From NCBI RefSeq assembly GCF_014643735.1, contig NZ_BMKA01000011.1:1-57592 (forward strand): DNA of 57,592 bases, in the 5' to 3' direction. Below, in pieces: positions 8,911-17,416 of the stretch. The notes under the pieces are model-generated. The model worked only from the letters and a program-made list of their open reading frames with translations. It was not told where the DNA came from and ran no database searches. Position numbers and translations under genes: made by a program. Source of the DNA: Neptunicoccus cionae (GTDB lineage: Bacteria; Pseudomonadota; Alphaproteobacteria; Rhodobacterales; Rhodobacteraceae). Each line of letters begins with the position of its first letter. Position 1 is the first letter of the stretch.

Positions 8911-8985
8911 GTTTTTTGCCGCGCTTCAAGAGATAGCTAGGTCGCGATAACCGCCAGACATACTGCGTGCCGTTCAAGCATGAAA

Positions 8986-9016
8986 GAGGCCACCCGGATG
9001 TTCTCCGGGCAGCCTC
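8986..9016 (-). terminator. Terminator after amidohydrolase operon
   Basis: Stem arms GAGGC and GCCTC, then CCCGGA and TCCGGG with a 5-base loop, form a long interrupted hairpin. It is followed on the minus strand by CTTTC. It lies about 50 bases past the amidohydrolase stop. Confidence 0.6.
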
Positions 9017-9067
9017 GCAGTGATCCGTATATGCGTGTCCTGTTGAAGACGGACGACGAGAACGGCG

Positions 9068-10306
9068 TCAACCTTTGGCGTTTGCCTCCAGTTTCCACTC
9101 GGACATAACTGGGTCAAGATTGAACAGTTTCTGCGCGTTTCCACCTAGAATGCTCCGCTTGGCCTTCTCGTCCAAGAACGGAAGGTCATAGATCGTGCTC
9201 GGAAGATCCATATCCCAATGCGGATAGTCGGACGAATAGAGCAACTGCGATTCTGCGTTTATCATCTTGAAGGTGACTTCCAAGGCTTCGCGGTTGTCCA
9301 CCAGCTCCATCGGCTGCGTAGAGTAGTACATCTCACGCATGTAATCGCTGGGTTTTTTCTTCAAGAGCGGAGCATCGGACGTACGCATCATGTACTCGTT
9401 GTCCAGCCGTTGCATCAGGAAAGGAACCCAAGCCAGACCACTTTCGATCCACATGGTTTTCAGCTTTGGAAAACGCTCGGGCATGCCGTTCATAACCCAG
9501 TTGGTCATGTGGATGATGTTACAGAAGCTGAAACCAAGCGCGTGAACTGAGATAAACTTGTTCAGCTGTGCCAACGAGGTGTCGGCCCAGTGATAAGCCG
9601 CGTGGAAGCCAAGAGGCATTCCATGCTCTTCCAGTTTGGCATAAATACGCATGTTTGCGCTGTCATGCACTGGCCGCTTGAGATACCCAGTCGAAAGGAA
9701 CCCAACGACGCCTTTCTTTTCGGCGAACTCGTCAATCATCTTCTCGGCTTCGTGCGGCTCGTTCATGGGCAGATAGACCATGGATACGAGGCGATTGTCT
9801 TCTTCAAGAATGCGCTCGCTCAGCCAACGGTTATAGGCGCGGGCCATTGCCACCTCGACCTCGACTTGGGGGTGCGTTGCCAACAACAGCATTGGGGTTG
9901 GGAAAAGGCACGCCATATCCGTACCCATCGCGTCCATCCAGCGCCGTGCCAAAGTGATGTCGCGGTGTGGTTCTTCGGGGACAATTTCCTTGTTCCGACC
10001 CGCATAGCGCGTCACGCGCCCAGCCATGTCCTGCGAACCGATCGCCTGCGGAATAAGGCCGGCGCGGCCAACGTTACCGGCTGACAAGCCAAGATGGCGC
10101 ATCACCGGGTCGTCCATGTATTGCAGGATTTCCGGCAAGGCCTCAGTCTCATAGTGGTGGCTGTCCACATCGCAAATGAAGAAGTCTTTGTAATTACGGT
10201 CTTCCGCTTGCTTACGTGCGTTCTTCAGCAGCTTGCTGGTGTTAAATTCCTGTATCGCCGGATCGTTATCCGAGCTGTAGTTCATCGTGTTGCCCGTCAA
10301 AGACAT
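9068..10306 (-). CDS. Amidohydrolase-superfamily protein (PF04909 type)
   Basis: This 412-residue TIM-barrel metalloenzyme of the Amidohydrolase_2 group carries a metal-site motif DVDSHHYE near the N-terminus and SDYPHWDMD near the C-terminus. Relatives include aromatic-acid decarboxylases, hydrolases and, in at least one natural-product pathway, an oxygen-activating hydroxylase. The ATG at 10306 has GGGGAGAG upstream; an earlier in-frame start at 10348 does not. It is the third gene of an operon with a Rieske ferredoxin and a 99-residue protein, under a MarR-type divergent promoter. That partnership is unusual for a hydrolase. The substrate is unknown, probably an aromatic acid connected with phthalate. 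Confidence 0.8.
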   Translation of the reverse strand: MSLTGNTMNYSSDNDPAIQEFNTSKLLKNARKQAEDRNYKDFFICDVDSHHYETEALPEILQYMDDPVMRHLGLSAGNVGRAGLIPQAIGSQDMAGRVTRYAGRNKEIVPEEPHRDITLARRWMDAMGTDMACLFPTPMLLLATHPQVEVEVAMARAYNRWLSERILEEDNRLVSMVYLPMNEPHEAEKMIDEFAEKKGVVGFLSTGYLKRPVHDSANMRIYAKLEEHGMPLGFHAAYHWADTSLAQLNKFISVHALGFSFCNIIHMTNWVMNGMPERFPKLKTMWIESGLAWVPFLMQRLDNEYMMRTSDAPLLKKKPSDYMREMYYSTQPMELVDNREALEVTFKMINAESQLLYSSDYPHWDMDLPSTIYDLPFLDEKAKRSILGGNAQKLFNLDPVMSEWKLEANAKG

Positions 10307-10326
10307 TTTATCTCTCTCCCCTCGTG

Positions 10327-10626
10327 TTACGGATTCAGCGTCTGCCACATGCCCAACTCGAACACCGCCATATCGGCGGCATCGAGAATGCCGGTCGCGG
10401 CGATGGCGACAGCTGTCGCCGAGACATCGTTGTCTCGTGGGAATGCGGGCAAGCCGTCATTGGTTTCGCGAAGTTTCGCATATGCGGTCACAGCGTGTGA
10501 AAGCAGCGCCTGAAGTTGCTCGGCGCGCAGGCCACTGCTTTCGGGGTTGCGCAGTGCATTCAGGACAGCATCGACCGATGCCTCCAGAGCAGGAGCTTCA
10601 GCGGCTATCTGGTCAAACTTCGACAT
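10327..10626 (-). CDS. Small conserved-looking protein, 99 residues, unknown
   Basis: I do not recognise this protein. It is 99 residues, acidic and alanine-rich, predicted mostly helical, with no signal peptide or cysteine motif. The ATG at 10626 has GAGGAGGTGAGG just upstream and overlaps the end of the Rieske ferredoxin gene by 14 bases. The amidohydrolase start lies 21 bases after its stop. The tight packing between an iron-sulfur protein and a metalloenzyme suggests a subunit or assembly factor of that pair. This is inference from position only. Confidence 0.75.
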   Translation of the reverse strand: MSKFDQIAAEAPALEASVDAVLNALRNPESSGLRAEQLQALLSHAVTAYAKLRETNDGLPAFPRDNDVSATAVAIAATGILDAADMAVFELGMWQTLNP

Positions 10627-10978
10627 AGACCTCACCTCCTCTTTCCACCACGTTGTAACGTTTCATTTTGTACTTTGGATCGCCAACGGCTTCGCCCGTC
10701 GCAATCTTGAATTCCCAGCCATGCCACGGGCAAACGAAATGCAGTTCGTCTTCGTTGAAGGTCTGCCGGAGCGCGCGCTGCTGGTCGTCGAGTTCGACGC
10801 AGACCTGCGGCATCTTTAGGCCTTCGCATACCGGGCCACCTTGGTGCGGACACACGTTCTTATATGCAACGATGTCTCCTTTGTGCCGAATGACCCCGAT
10901 CTCGACCCCGTCGACCTCGCAAATCTTTGCCGTCTTGTCGCTCAAGTCCGACACCGCACATAGCAATCTTTCTGGCAT
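10613..10978 (-). CDS. Rieske-type [2Fe-2S] ferredoxin
   Basis: This 121-residue soluble Rieske protein has the cluster ligands CPH and CPWH (CPHQGGP...CPWHGWEF), with a longer than usual insert of about 45 residues between them. The ATG at 10978 follows GGAGGAG; an upstream in-frame start is less likely. As the first gene of the amidohydrolase operon it probably donates electrons to the neighbouring enzyme or to a ring hydroxylase. The phthalate dioxygenase in this window is of the two-component type, whose reductase has its own ferredoxin domain, so it should not need this protein. Confidence 0.85.
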   Translation of the reverse strand: MPERLLCAVSDLSDKTAKICEVDGVEIGVIRHKGDIVAYKNVCPHQGGPVCEGLKMPQVCVELDDQQRALRQTFNEDELHFVCPWHGWEFKIATGEAVGDPKYKMKRYNVVERGGEVYVEV

Positions 10979-11016
10979 CTTAGCTCCTCCGTCTGTTGCC
11001 CAGTCTTGCTTCAAGT

Positions 11017-11035
11017 TAGTAAGATTGCCTTACTA
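11017..11035. promoter_or_regulatory. 19-bp palindrome in the Rieske/marR divergent promoter
   Basis: TAGTAAG, 5-base spacer ATTGC, CTTACTA: a perfect 7-bp inverted repeat 39 bases before the ferredoxin start. It is typical of a MarR operator. Confidence 0.65.
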
Positions 11036-11063
11036 TAAGAGTGGCTTTAGAATTGTCAAGAAA

Positions 11064-11075
11064 TAAGACATCTAA
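11064..11075. promoter_or_regulatory. Operator copy between Rieske operon and marR
   Basis: TAAGACATCTAA (reverse complement TTAGATGTCTTA) belongs to the shared TTAGATNNCTAA motif set. It lies 19 bases before the marR GTG and 86 bases before the ferredoxin ATG. Confidence 0.6.
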
Positions 11076-11093
11076 ATTAGGGGGGCGCAAATC

Positions 11094-11546
11094 GTGCCGC
11101 AATCACCTTCTAGGAAACGTGGTCTTGGGGCGTCGCTCCGCCTGGCGCATCATCTTTATGGTAAGCTGCTGCAGGAGCAGTTGCGCGAAACCGGGCTCAG
11201 CATGGCGCAGTACATTCATCTCCGGTGCCTGAGAGAGGAAGGCAAACTAAAACAATCCGAGCTTTCCGGGTTGCTGGGCATCGAAAAGGCGTCATCTACA
11301 CGCGTACTGGACGAGCTCGAAAAGCGAGATCTTATCACGCGTAACCGCAGCCAGTCCGACCGGCGCGTGGTTCATGTCGACCTGACTGACACAGGCCTTC
11401 GAAGGATCGATGGCGCAATGAAATCTGCGCGTCTCGCGGCAGATCACGCCTCGGCGGGATTTGAACCCGACGAGTTGGGTCGCCTTTTCGCTGCGATGGA
11501 CAAGCTTCTGGATAATCTCGCAAGCGTGTGTTGCCAGTCCCGCTAA
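11094..11546 (+). CDS. MarR-family transcriptional regulator
   Basis: This 150-residue winged-helix protein matches the MarR pattern: LKQSELSGLLGIEKASSTRVLDELEKRDLITR for the recognition helix and RNRSQSDRRVVHVDLTDTG for the wing. The start is GTG at 11094, preceded by a GGGGGG purine run. It is divergent from the Rieske-amidohydrolase operon, with two palindromic sites between them. It is a candidate for the repressor that reads the TTAGATNNCTAA motif found before several catabolic operons; the other candidate is the MarR protein at 23221-23736. The ligand is unknown. Confidence 0.85.
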   Translation: MPQSPSRKRGLGASLRLAHHLYGKLLQEQLRETGLSMAQYIHLRCLREEGKLKQSELSGLLGIEKASSTRVLDELEKRDLITRNRSQSDRRVVHVDLTDTGLRRIDGAMKSARLAADHASAGFEPDELGRLFAAMDKLLDNLASVCCQSR

Positions 11547-12478
11547 CCAAACCTTGGCGCAAGGGCGAGAAGTGTCACACCGGTCGCGGCCAGTGCAGAC
11601 GCCAGGTAGAATCTGGGACCTGGGCGCCGTTCGGTTTTGAAGATATGGCCTGCGAGCCAGGCGGCAAAGAACATCTCGATCGATGACATGATCGCGACGA
11701 CGGTCACATCAGTAAATATAAGCGAAAAGAACAGCGCCACTTGTCCAACGGTCATCGAACCGCCAGCCAGAAGTTGCCACCCGCTCGGCCGCTGAATTCG
11801 CCAGGACAGCGCGTTGCGCGATTTGAACCGGAACACCCAGGAGACCGCGAACCACATTAGACCCGTCATCGCACCGATGAACACGCCGGCCAGAGGGTCT
11901 GGCAAAGTCTGCATCGCGAGTTTTCGGGAGACGAAAGAGCCACCATATCCGGCGGCCGACGCTACGGCCATCGCGCGGCCCTTGTTCCTCTCTAGAGGGG
12001 CGGGCTCTCCGACCGCTAAGTCAGAAGCCGATTTGACAGAAGCGCGTGACATCATGACCACCACGCCGCTGGTAACCAGAAAGAAGGCGATGACCACAGG
12101 TGTGGTGATGACCTCACCCAGCAGAAAGAACGCCAACAGCGCCGCAAACACCGGTATCAGGCGTCGGATGAAACCGGTCTCGATGGCTCCGGCAAGCTCT
12201 ACGGAGCGAAACAGCGTAAGACGGCCGACAACGTTGCCAAGCACCCCGGCTGCAACGAAATAGGCCACACCAATGAGTACACCGCGTCCAAGTTCCGGCA
12301 TCGTTGGACCCAGGAGCAGCCAAAGCGCCCCGGAGACAACGGCGGTCATCAGCACAGAGATAAGAACGTCGTTGCCGCGGCCCTGAACCGATTGGGAGCT
12401 CTTGGCAATGGAAACCGAACTCAAGGCGTAGCAGAACGCTCCGAACGCGGCCAAGAGGCCACCGAACCCCGCGGTCAT
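11543..12478 (-). CDS. EamA/DMT-family membrane transporter
   Basis: This 311-residue integral membrane protein has about ten hydrophobic segments arranged as two EamA repeats, the pattern of drug/metabolite transporters. It is the last gene of the pht2-pht4-pht5 operon, 27 bases after the small protein gene, and converges on marR with a 4-base overlap of stop codons. The position suggests import or export of phthalate or a dihydroxyphthalate intermediate. The substrate cannot be read from sequence. Confidence 0.85.
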   Translation of the reverse strand: MTAGFGGLLAAFGAFCYALSSVSIAKSSQSVQGRGNDVLISVLMTAVVSGALWLLLGPTMPELGRGVLIGVAYFVAAGVLGNVVGRLTLFRSVELAGAIETGFIRRLIPVFAALLAFFLLGEVITTPVVIAFFLVTSGVVVMMSRASVKSASDLAVGEPAPLERNKGRAMAVASAAGYGGSFVSRKLAMQTLPDPLAGVFIGAMTGLMWFAVSWVFRFKSRNALSWRIQRPSGWQLLAGGSMTVGQVALFFSLIFTDVTVVAIMSSIEMFFAAWLAGHIFKTERRPGPRFYLASALAATGVTLLALAPRFG

Positions 12479-12505
12479 CGCGCCTGTCGGCGCGGATTGT
12501 TCCTG

Positions 12506-12949
12506 CTACTCGTCATGGGCCAGCAACTGATCCAGGAAGTGGCCTGAAGACATAACCTCGCGCATTGGCAGCGTCTCCTGCTGCTCCATCAGCTCGGTAG
12601 AATAGGTCAACCCTTGGCCGTCCCAGAACCACCAATAGATGATCTTGCCTTGCTTGTCGCGAATCGGCATCCGGAAAATCGGGAAGCTTCTTTCCGAATG
12701 CGGAATGTCCGACCTTCCGGCAAGCGCGTGCTTCAACCCTAACCGATTCAATACCCCCGTTAGGGGGACCATGGCTATCGGTGCGGGTTTTTCGGCCAAT
12801 ACAGTCACATTGTCGGGCCGGTGTTCGTAAGACCCCGGGAGGAACTTGACCACGGGAGGATAGCTCGGGTGGGTATGTGTGAGCTGTACGTAAGCCAGCC
12901 CCTTCGTTGTTTCGACCTCGACGATATCTCCGGGTGCGTACTTTTCCAT
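12506..12949 (-). CDS. Uncharacterised 147-residue protein in the phthalate operon
   Basis: I do not recognise a family. The protein begins MEKYAPGDIVEVET, a start reminiscent of small beta-barrel (SH3-like) proteins, and contains the aromatic stretch IIYWWFWDGQGL. No signal peptide or membrane segment is visible. The ATG at 12949 has GAGGAG upstream and is only 13 bases after the 4,5-dihydroxyphthalate decarboxylase stop, so the two are almost certainly co-transcribed. A structural or regulatory role in decarboxylation or ring hydroxylation is possible but unsupported. Confidence 0.75.
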   Translation of the reverse strand: MEKYAPGDIVEVETTKGLAYVQLTHTHPSYPPVVKFLPGSYEHRPDNVTVLAEKPAPIAMVPLTGVLNRLGLKHALAGRSDIPHSERSFPIFRMPIRDKQGKIIYWWFWDGQGLTYSTELMEQQETLPMREVMSSGHFLDQLLAHDE

Positions 12950-12962
12950 TGTGGCGCTCCTC

Positions 12963-13955
12963 TTAAAGGCTGTAGGCTTCTAGGGTCGAGGGATGGAACA
13001 GTTCTTCGATCTCCACCCGGCGCGGCGACAGTCCCTGACTCGCGTGGTAATCCAAAAACTTGTTCAGGACATGGGCGTTGCCGCCGACGCCATAGCTCCA
13101 GGGGTCGTCACCCATTAGCGCATGCACGCGGTTGAGATTATCCTCGACGAAGGGCATCGTTACTTTCGTTGCAGAGGTGTCCGACAGGGCCTCTTCTGCT
13201 ATTAGCTTCGATTGCGTGAACGCCTTGAGCAGGGCGGCGGGTAGGAACGGGTATTCCTCGGCGAGGCTGCGGCGCACCCCAAGAACATGCATGATCGGAA
13301 AGATCCGGGTCTTTTCGAAATAGGCTTCGGCCGTAGCGATGCTGTCTGCAAAAAGCCGACCTACGTGCGGATGCCGCTCGGCGAAACAACGCGGCCAACG
13401 CGGGCCGACGAAGCCGTCGATCTCACCGGCTTCGAGCATGCCATTCAACGTGCTGCCGACCGGCGCCTCTTCCATGCGGATATCGCCGGGTAACTGAACC
13501 TTGATCTTTTCGGGCCGGCCCGGCGTATCCATACCGCCGCGCACCCAGATGATGTCGGAGGGTTTGACACCGTATTCCTCTTCGAGAATGCCGCGCACCC
13601 AGACATTGGCGGACAGCTGGTATTCGGCGATCCCAATGCGCTTGCCCCTCAGATCCTGAGGCGTTTCGATTCCTTTGTCGGTTCGAATGTAGACAGAAGT
13701 GTGACGGAACGCCCGGCTCAGAAAGACCGGGATCGCGACATAGTGCGGATTTCCGCGGGCGACCGAGATCGAATAGGAGGACAACGAAATTTCGCTGATA
13801 TCGAAAGCTTCGTGGCGGAACGCCCGGAAGAACATTTCCTCTGGGGACAGTAGCATGGGCACGGGATCGACACCGTCTATCTGCACTCTTCCATCCACAA
13901 TGGCACGCGTCCGGTCATAATTTCCCATGGCAAGGGATAGTTTGAGATTGCTCAT
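12963..13955 (-). CDS. pht5: 4,5-dihydroxyphthalate decarboxylase
   Basis: This 330-residue protein resembles 4,5-dihydroxyphthalate decarboxylases, which have a periplasmic-binding-protein-like fold. Supporting blocks are the N-terminal LSLAMGNYDRTRAIVDGRVQ, a DISEISLSSY region and the DLRGKRIGIAEYQLSANVWVRG stretch. It would convert 4,5-dihydroxyphthalate to protocatechuate and CO2 in the cytosol, joining the pht and pca pathways. The start overlaps the end of pht4 as ATGA and has GAGGAGGAAC upstream. The assignment is strengthened by pht4 and pht2 directly before it in the same operon. Confidence 0.85.
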   Translation of the reverse strand: MSNLKLSLAMGNYDRTRAIVDGRVQIDGVDPVPMLLSPEEMFFRAFRHEAFDISEISLSSYSISVARGNPHYVAIPVFLSRAFRHTSVYIRTDKGIETPQDLRGKRIGIAEYQLSANVWVRGILEEEYGVKPSDIIWVRGGMDTPGRPEKIKVQLPGDIRMEEAPVGSTLNGMLEAGEIDGFVGPRWPRCFAERHPHVGRLFADSIATAEAYFEKTRIFPIMHVLGVRRSLAEEYPFLPAALLKAFTQSKLIAEEALSDTSATKVTMPFVEDNLNRVHALMGDDPWSYGVGGNAHVLNKFLDYHASQGLSPRRVEIEELFHPSTLEAYSL

Positions 13956-15139
13956 CCAGTTTGTTCCTCCTCATTTGTTTTGCATTGTTGCCGCAGGTCG
14001 ACAGGTTGGCCGGTCGAGGCGGACTGCAGGATCGCATGGCAAACCTCCAGGCTTGCCAGACCCCACGCGCCCGTCTGGACGGGGGCCTTGTTCTGGCGGA
14101 CAGCGGCTACCAGTGCATCGTTCACGGTTCTACGTGGCGCGGGCCCGAATGTCACTTCGATGAAGCCACGCTCGGTGTCACCAAATACTTCAACTCCGTC
14201 CGGAGTCAGCTTTAGGTCGGCACGGTCGCAAAGCGCGATGACTGGGCCAAAATGCTCGTTGTGCTTTGCGTCGACCGTCTTACCGCTGCCGAATGTGCGC
14301 GTCGTCTTGAGGCGCGCCTCGTCATCGGGATCGAGGTCCATCAGCGCCCGCCTTGCATCGCCATAGGCGCCGGCGAGTTTTCGCTGCCCCAGCTCTCCGA
14401 CGTCGTTCATCCAAATGTCGCTATCGAAATGGGCATAGCCCGAATAGGTGAGATTGGCGACGCATCCACCCTCAAAGTTCATCAGCGCCGTAAAGGCGCC
14501 TTCTGTTGGACGCTTTGGATCCCATGCCCCGGTCATGGCATAAATCTTCTCTCCCATGCCGCCCGCAAGCCGTCGGACCACGTCGATCTGGTGGATGGCC
14601 TGGCTGAACAGCACCCCTCCTCCTTCTTCGGTGCGCAGCTCCTCCGGGCGTCGGGGACGATACAGGAAGTCAGTGTAGTTAAGGGCCTGGATCATTCTCA
14701 GCTGGCCGAACTTGCCGCTCGCGATCAACTGCGCGGCCAGCTCGACCGGCGGATCGAAACTGTGGCTGGGCCCAACGATCAGGTGAACCCCCGCCTCGTT
14801 CGCGGCGGCGACCATGGTCTCGGCGTCTTCCATCGAGATCGCGAGCGGCTTTTCCACGAGAATGTGCTTTCCAGCGCGCGCCGCGGCCAGAACGTGATCT
14901 ACATGCATTTGGTGCGGGGTGGCGATGTAGATCGCTTCCACAGATGGATCGGCGCATAGTTCCTCGACAGTCGGATAGGCGACACCGCCGTATTGCTCTT
15001 CGAATGCGGCCCGGCTTTCCGCCCTCGGCGCGGCCGCGGCCGTGAGCTTGACGCGTGCGTCGGCATCAAAGGTGGGGACCATCAGCATGAAAGCCCGCCC
15101 CAATCCCGCAACTCCGAGGCGGACGGGATCAGAGGTCAA
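13952..15139 (-). CDS. pht4: cis-4,5-dihydrodiol phthalate dehydrogenase (Gfo/Idh family)
   Basis: This Gfo/Idh/MocA oxidoreductase has an N-terminal Rossmann fold (GVAGLGRAF) and the family signature EKPLAIS. In this operon it most likely oxidises the cis-dihydrodiol made by phthalate dioxygenase to 4,5-dihydroxyphthalate, using NAD(P)+. There is no ATG at the N-terminus. The best start is the TTG at 15139, seven bases after GGGGAGG and overlapping the pht2 stop by 11 bases, which gives 395 residues. The long frame starting at 15172 would add 11 residues read from within pht2. Its end overlaps pht5 by 4 bases. Confidence 0.8.
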   Translation of the reverse strand: MTSDPVRLGVAGLGRAFMLMVPTFDADARVKLTAAAAPRAESRAAFEEQYGGVAYPTVEELCADPSVEAIYIATPHQMHVDHVLAAARAGKHILVEKPLAISMEDAETMVAAANEAGVHLIVGPSHSFDPPVELAAQLIASGKFGQLRMIQALNYTDFLYRPRRPEELRTEEGGGVLFSQAIHQIDVVRRLAGGMGEKIYAMTGAWDPKRPTEGAFTALMNFEGGCVANLTYSGYAHFDSDIWMNDVGELGQRKLAGAYGDARRALMDLDPDDEARLKTTRTFGSGKTVDAKHNEHFGPVIALCDRADLKLTPDGVEVFGDTERGFIEVTFGPAPRRTVNDALVAAVRQNKAPVQTGAWGLASLEVCHAILQSASTGQPVDLRQQCKTNEEEQTG

Positions 15140-16067
15140 GAACCAGCCTCCCCGATAGCGCGCGCGATACACAAATCATGATATGGTCGCTCTTTTCCTC
15201 TTCCATAAGCACCATGTCGCGATGGTCAGCTTCCCCTTCGAGGAGGCGGGTCTTGCAGGTGCCGCATGTGCCACTTTCACACGAACTGGATGTTGCGAAT
15301 CCGGCGTCACGCAATGCTTCCAAGATCGAACGATCTTCGGGCACCGTGACGGTTTCGCCACTTTTTTTCAGCTCCACTTCGAAAGAGATATCGTCTTGGC
15401 GCACCACATCGACGGGCTTGAAATCCTCGAAGTGAATTCGCCCCTCCGGCCAGTGCCCGGAAACGGCCTTGATTTCATCCATCAGCGGTTTCGGGCCACA
15501 ACAGAACACATGAGTGGCACGGGGTGTGACCAGATCGTCCCAGAAATCGTAGACCGCATCCGGAGCGCCGCCGTCATGGTGCACAATGATCCGGCCATCG
15601 AAATCTCTCATCAGTTCATCCAGATAGGCCGATTCCTCCGGACTGCGGCTGACGTAGATGATTCTGAGCATCTTGCCCTTCTTGTCGAGATACCGCGCCA
15701 TCGACAGAATTGGCGTGATCCCGATACCGCCGGCGATGAGCAGGTACTTCTGAACATCGGTTAGCGGGAAATCGTTTTCCGGGAACTCGACTGTCAACTC
15801 GGAGCCGACGGTCGCCTGTTCGTGCATCGACGCGGAGCCCCCGCGCGAATTCGGCTCTTTCTTGATCGCGACAACAAACTCCTTCGGGTCGCTGCCATCG
15901 TTGATCAGTGAATAGCGGCGCATTGCGCCGGACGGAGTTTCCAAGGTGATGTGAGCACCAGGATCGAAACTAGGGAGTACATCGTCTCCAACCGGCACCA
16001 GGGTGAATTCGGTGATGCTCGGGGTCAAGTCACGCCGTTTCTCGACGCGCATCTTGATATTCTCCAT
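15129..16067 (-). CDS. pht2: Phthalate dioxygenase reductase (PDR/VanB type)
   Basis: This 312-residue reductase has three domains in order: an FMN-binding barrel with RRYSL (about residue 50), an NAD(H) domain with GGIGITP (about 113) and CCGP, and a C-terminal plant-type [2Fe-2S] domain with Cys263, Cys268, Cys271 and Cys299. That is the arrangement of phthalate dioxygenase reductase and vanillate demethylase reductase. It passes electrons from NADH to the oxygenase encoded at 17482-18762. The start has GGGAGGACC directly upstream, and the shared operator (TTAGATAGCTAA) lies 36 bases before it. First gene of the pht2-pht4-pht5 operon. Confidence 0.88.
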   Translation of the reverse strand: MENIKMRVEKRRDLTPSITEFTLVPVGDDVLPSFDPGAHITLETPSGAMRRYSLINDGSDPKEFVVAIKKEPNSRGGSASMHEQATVGSELTVEFPENDFPLTDVQKYLLIAGGIGITPILSMARYLDKKGKMLRIIYVSRSPEESAYLDELMRDFDGRIIVHHDGGAPDAVYDFWDDLVTPRATHVFCCGPKPLMDEIKAVSGHWPEGRIHFEDFKPVDVVRQDDISFEVELKKSGETVTVPEDRSILEALRDAGFATSSSCESGTCGTCKTRLLEGEADHRDMVLMEEEKSDHIMICVSRALSGRLVLDL

Positions 16068-16102
16068 GAGGTCCTCCCATTTGGTCGTGATTGTGAAATT
16101 GT

Positions 16103-16114
16103 TTAGATAGCTAA
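16103..16114. promoter_or_regulatory. Operator copy upstream of pht2 (TTAGATAGCTAA)
   Basis: Perfect TTAG-N4-CTAA match to the shared motif, 36 bases before the pht2 ATG. Confidence 0.65.
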
Positions 16115-16207
16115 GTTGTGTGTGTCAACCGACCATGTGCTGCGCAGTCATCCTGAACGTTGGGCGAGCCATCGAGAACGTGCAGGTGCTACTGGTGGAG
16201 GAACCTA

Positions 16208-17353
16208 TTATGGCCGTCGCGTTTCGACGTTGACACCTGAGACAGCGGACACGGATCGTGCACCCACAAAGGTCATGGTTCTCGTCATCTCTTCTTCAAG
16301 GATGGAAAGCGCCTGTGAAACGCCCGCCTCGCCTTGCGCCGCCAAGCCATAGAGTGGCGCGCGACCCAGCAGAACGCCCTTCGCACCCAGGGTGAGAGCT
16401 TTCACGATGTCACTGCCGCGACGAATGCCGCCGTCCAGCAGTACCGGGAACTTCCGATCCAGTGCCGCGATGATATCGGCGAGAACGTCGATCGTGGCCG
16501 GGGCGCCATCAAGCTGCCGGCCACCATGGTTCGAGACCACAATCCCATCCACGCCGGCGCGTTGCGCGTCAATCGCATCTTCTGGGCACATGATTCCCTT
16601 GATCAGCAGCGGACCTTTCCATTTCTCCCGAATCCGGCGAACATCTTCCCACGAAAACTCCGGGTTCCGCTGAGATCGTGTATACTCGGCCAGCTCGCTG
16701 TCGCTAGCGCTGTTTCCGACAAAGTCCAGGAGGTTCTCAAGTCTGGGACGGTGCGGCCCGAGCCAAACGGAGGTCAGCCAAGCAGGATGCAGAAGCCCAT
16801 CGAGAACAGTCCGAGTGCCAATGCGGATTTCGTGGGCGAAGCCGTGCCGCAGATCACGTTCGCGCTTGCCGCCCACGAGTGAATCGACAGTCAGTACCAG
16901 AGCCGAGTAACCGGCCGCCTGCGCCCGGTCGATCAGCGCTTCAGCGAATTCGCCCTTCCCCCAAGGATAAAACTGGAACCAGAGGGGACCCTTGCTCCTC
17001 CGCGCGATCTCTTCCAGCGTCGTGTTCGAGGCGGTCGAAACCGTGAACCCGACCCCGGATCGTTCGGCCGCAGCGGCGAGGTGCAGATCTCCCTGGGGCC
17101 AATAGAGGCCGTTCAGCCCTGTTGGCCCTATGAAAAACGGCTTGGAGTATGTTTCCCCGAACAGCTCCAAGGTGAGATCGACGCTCCCCCCTTTGAGGAT
17201 TCGCGGCGTGAGAACGATATCCGTGAAGGAACTGCGGTTCCGCCGCAGCGTCACCTCTGCTTCCGCGCCCCCATCCAAATAGTCGAACACCACCCGTGGC
17301 AGGCGGCGCCGTGCCTGCTCCCGCAAGTCTTCGATATTGATTGCTGTCGTCAT
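16208..17353 (-). CDS. FMN-dependent 2-hydroxyacid dehydrogenase/oxidase (lactate/mandelate type)
   Basis: This 381-residue alpha-hydroxyacid oxidase family protein carries the FMN and substrate motifs SNHGGRQLDGAP (catalytic His followed by Arg) and DGGIRRGSDIVKAL near the C-terminus. Such enzymes oxidise (S)-2-hydroxyacids such as lactate or mandelate to 2-oxoacids. The ATG at 17353 directly follows an in-frame GTG. It sits between pht3 and pht2 on the same strand, with a terminator between pht3 and this gene, and no shared operator is visible before it. With the D-2-hydroxyacid dehydrogenase and the decarboxylase at 24-27 kb it may form a route from a 2-hydroxyacid to an aldehyde. Confidence 0.8.
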   Translation of the reverse strand: MTTAINIEDLREQARRRLPRVVFDYLDGGAEAEVTLRRNRSSFTDIVLTPRILKGGSVDLTLELFGETYSKPFFIGPTGLNGLYWPQGDLHLAAAAERSGVGFTVSTASNTTLEEIARRSKGPLWFQFYPWGKGEFAEALIDRAQAAGYSALVLTVDSLVGGKRERDLRHGFAHEIRIGTRTVLDGLLHPAWLTSVWLGPHRPRLENLLDFVGNSASDSELAEYTRSQRNPEFSWEDVRRIREKWKGPLLIKGIMCPEDAIDAQRAGVDGIVVSNHGGRQLDGAPATIDVLADIIAALDRKFPVLLDGGIRRGSDIVKALTLGAKGVLLGRAPLYGLAAQGEAGVSQALSILEEEMTRTMTFVGARSVSAVSGVNVETRRP

Positions 17354-17416
17354 CACGCCTGTCGCCCGTCGAGCAGAATCCGTCGAGGCAAGCTATGAAA
17401 GTCCGACGGCACCATG

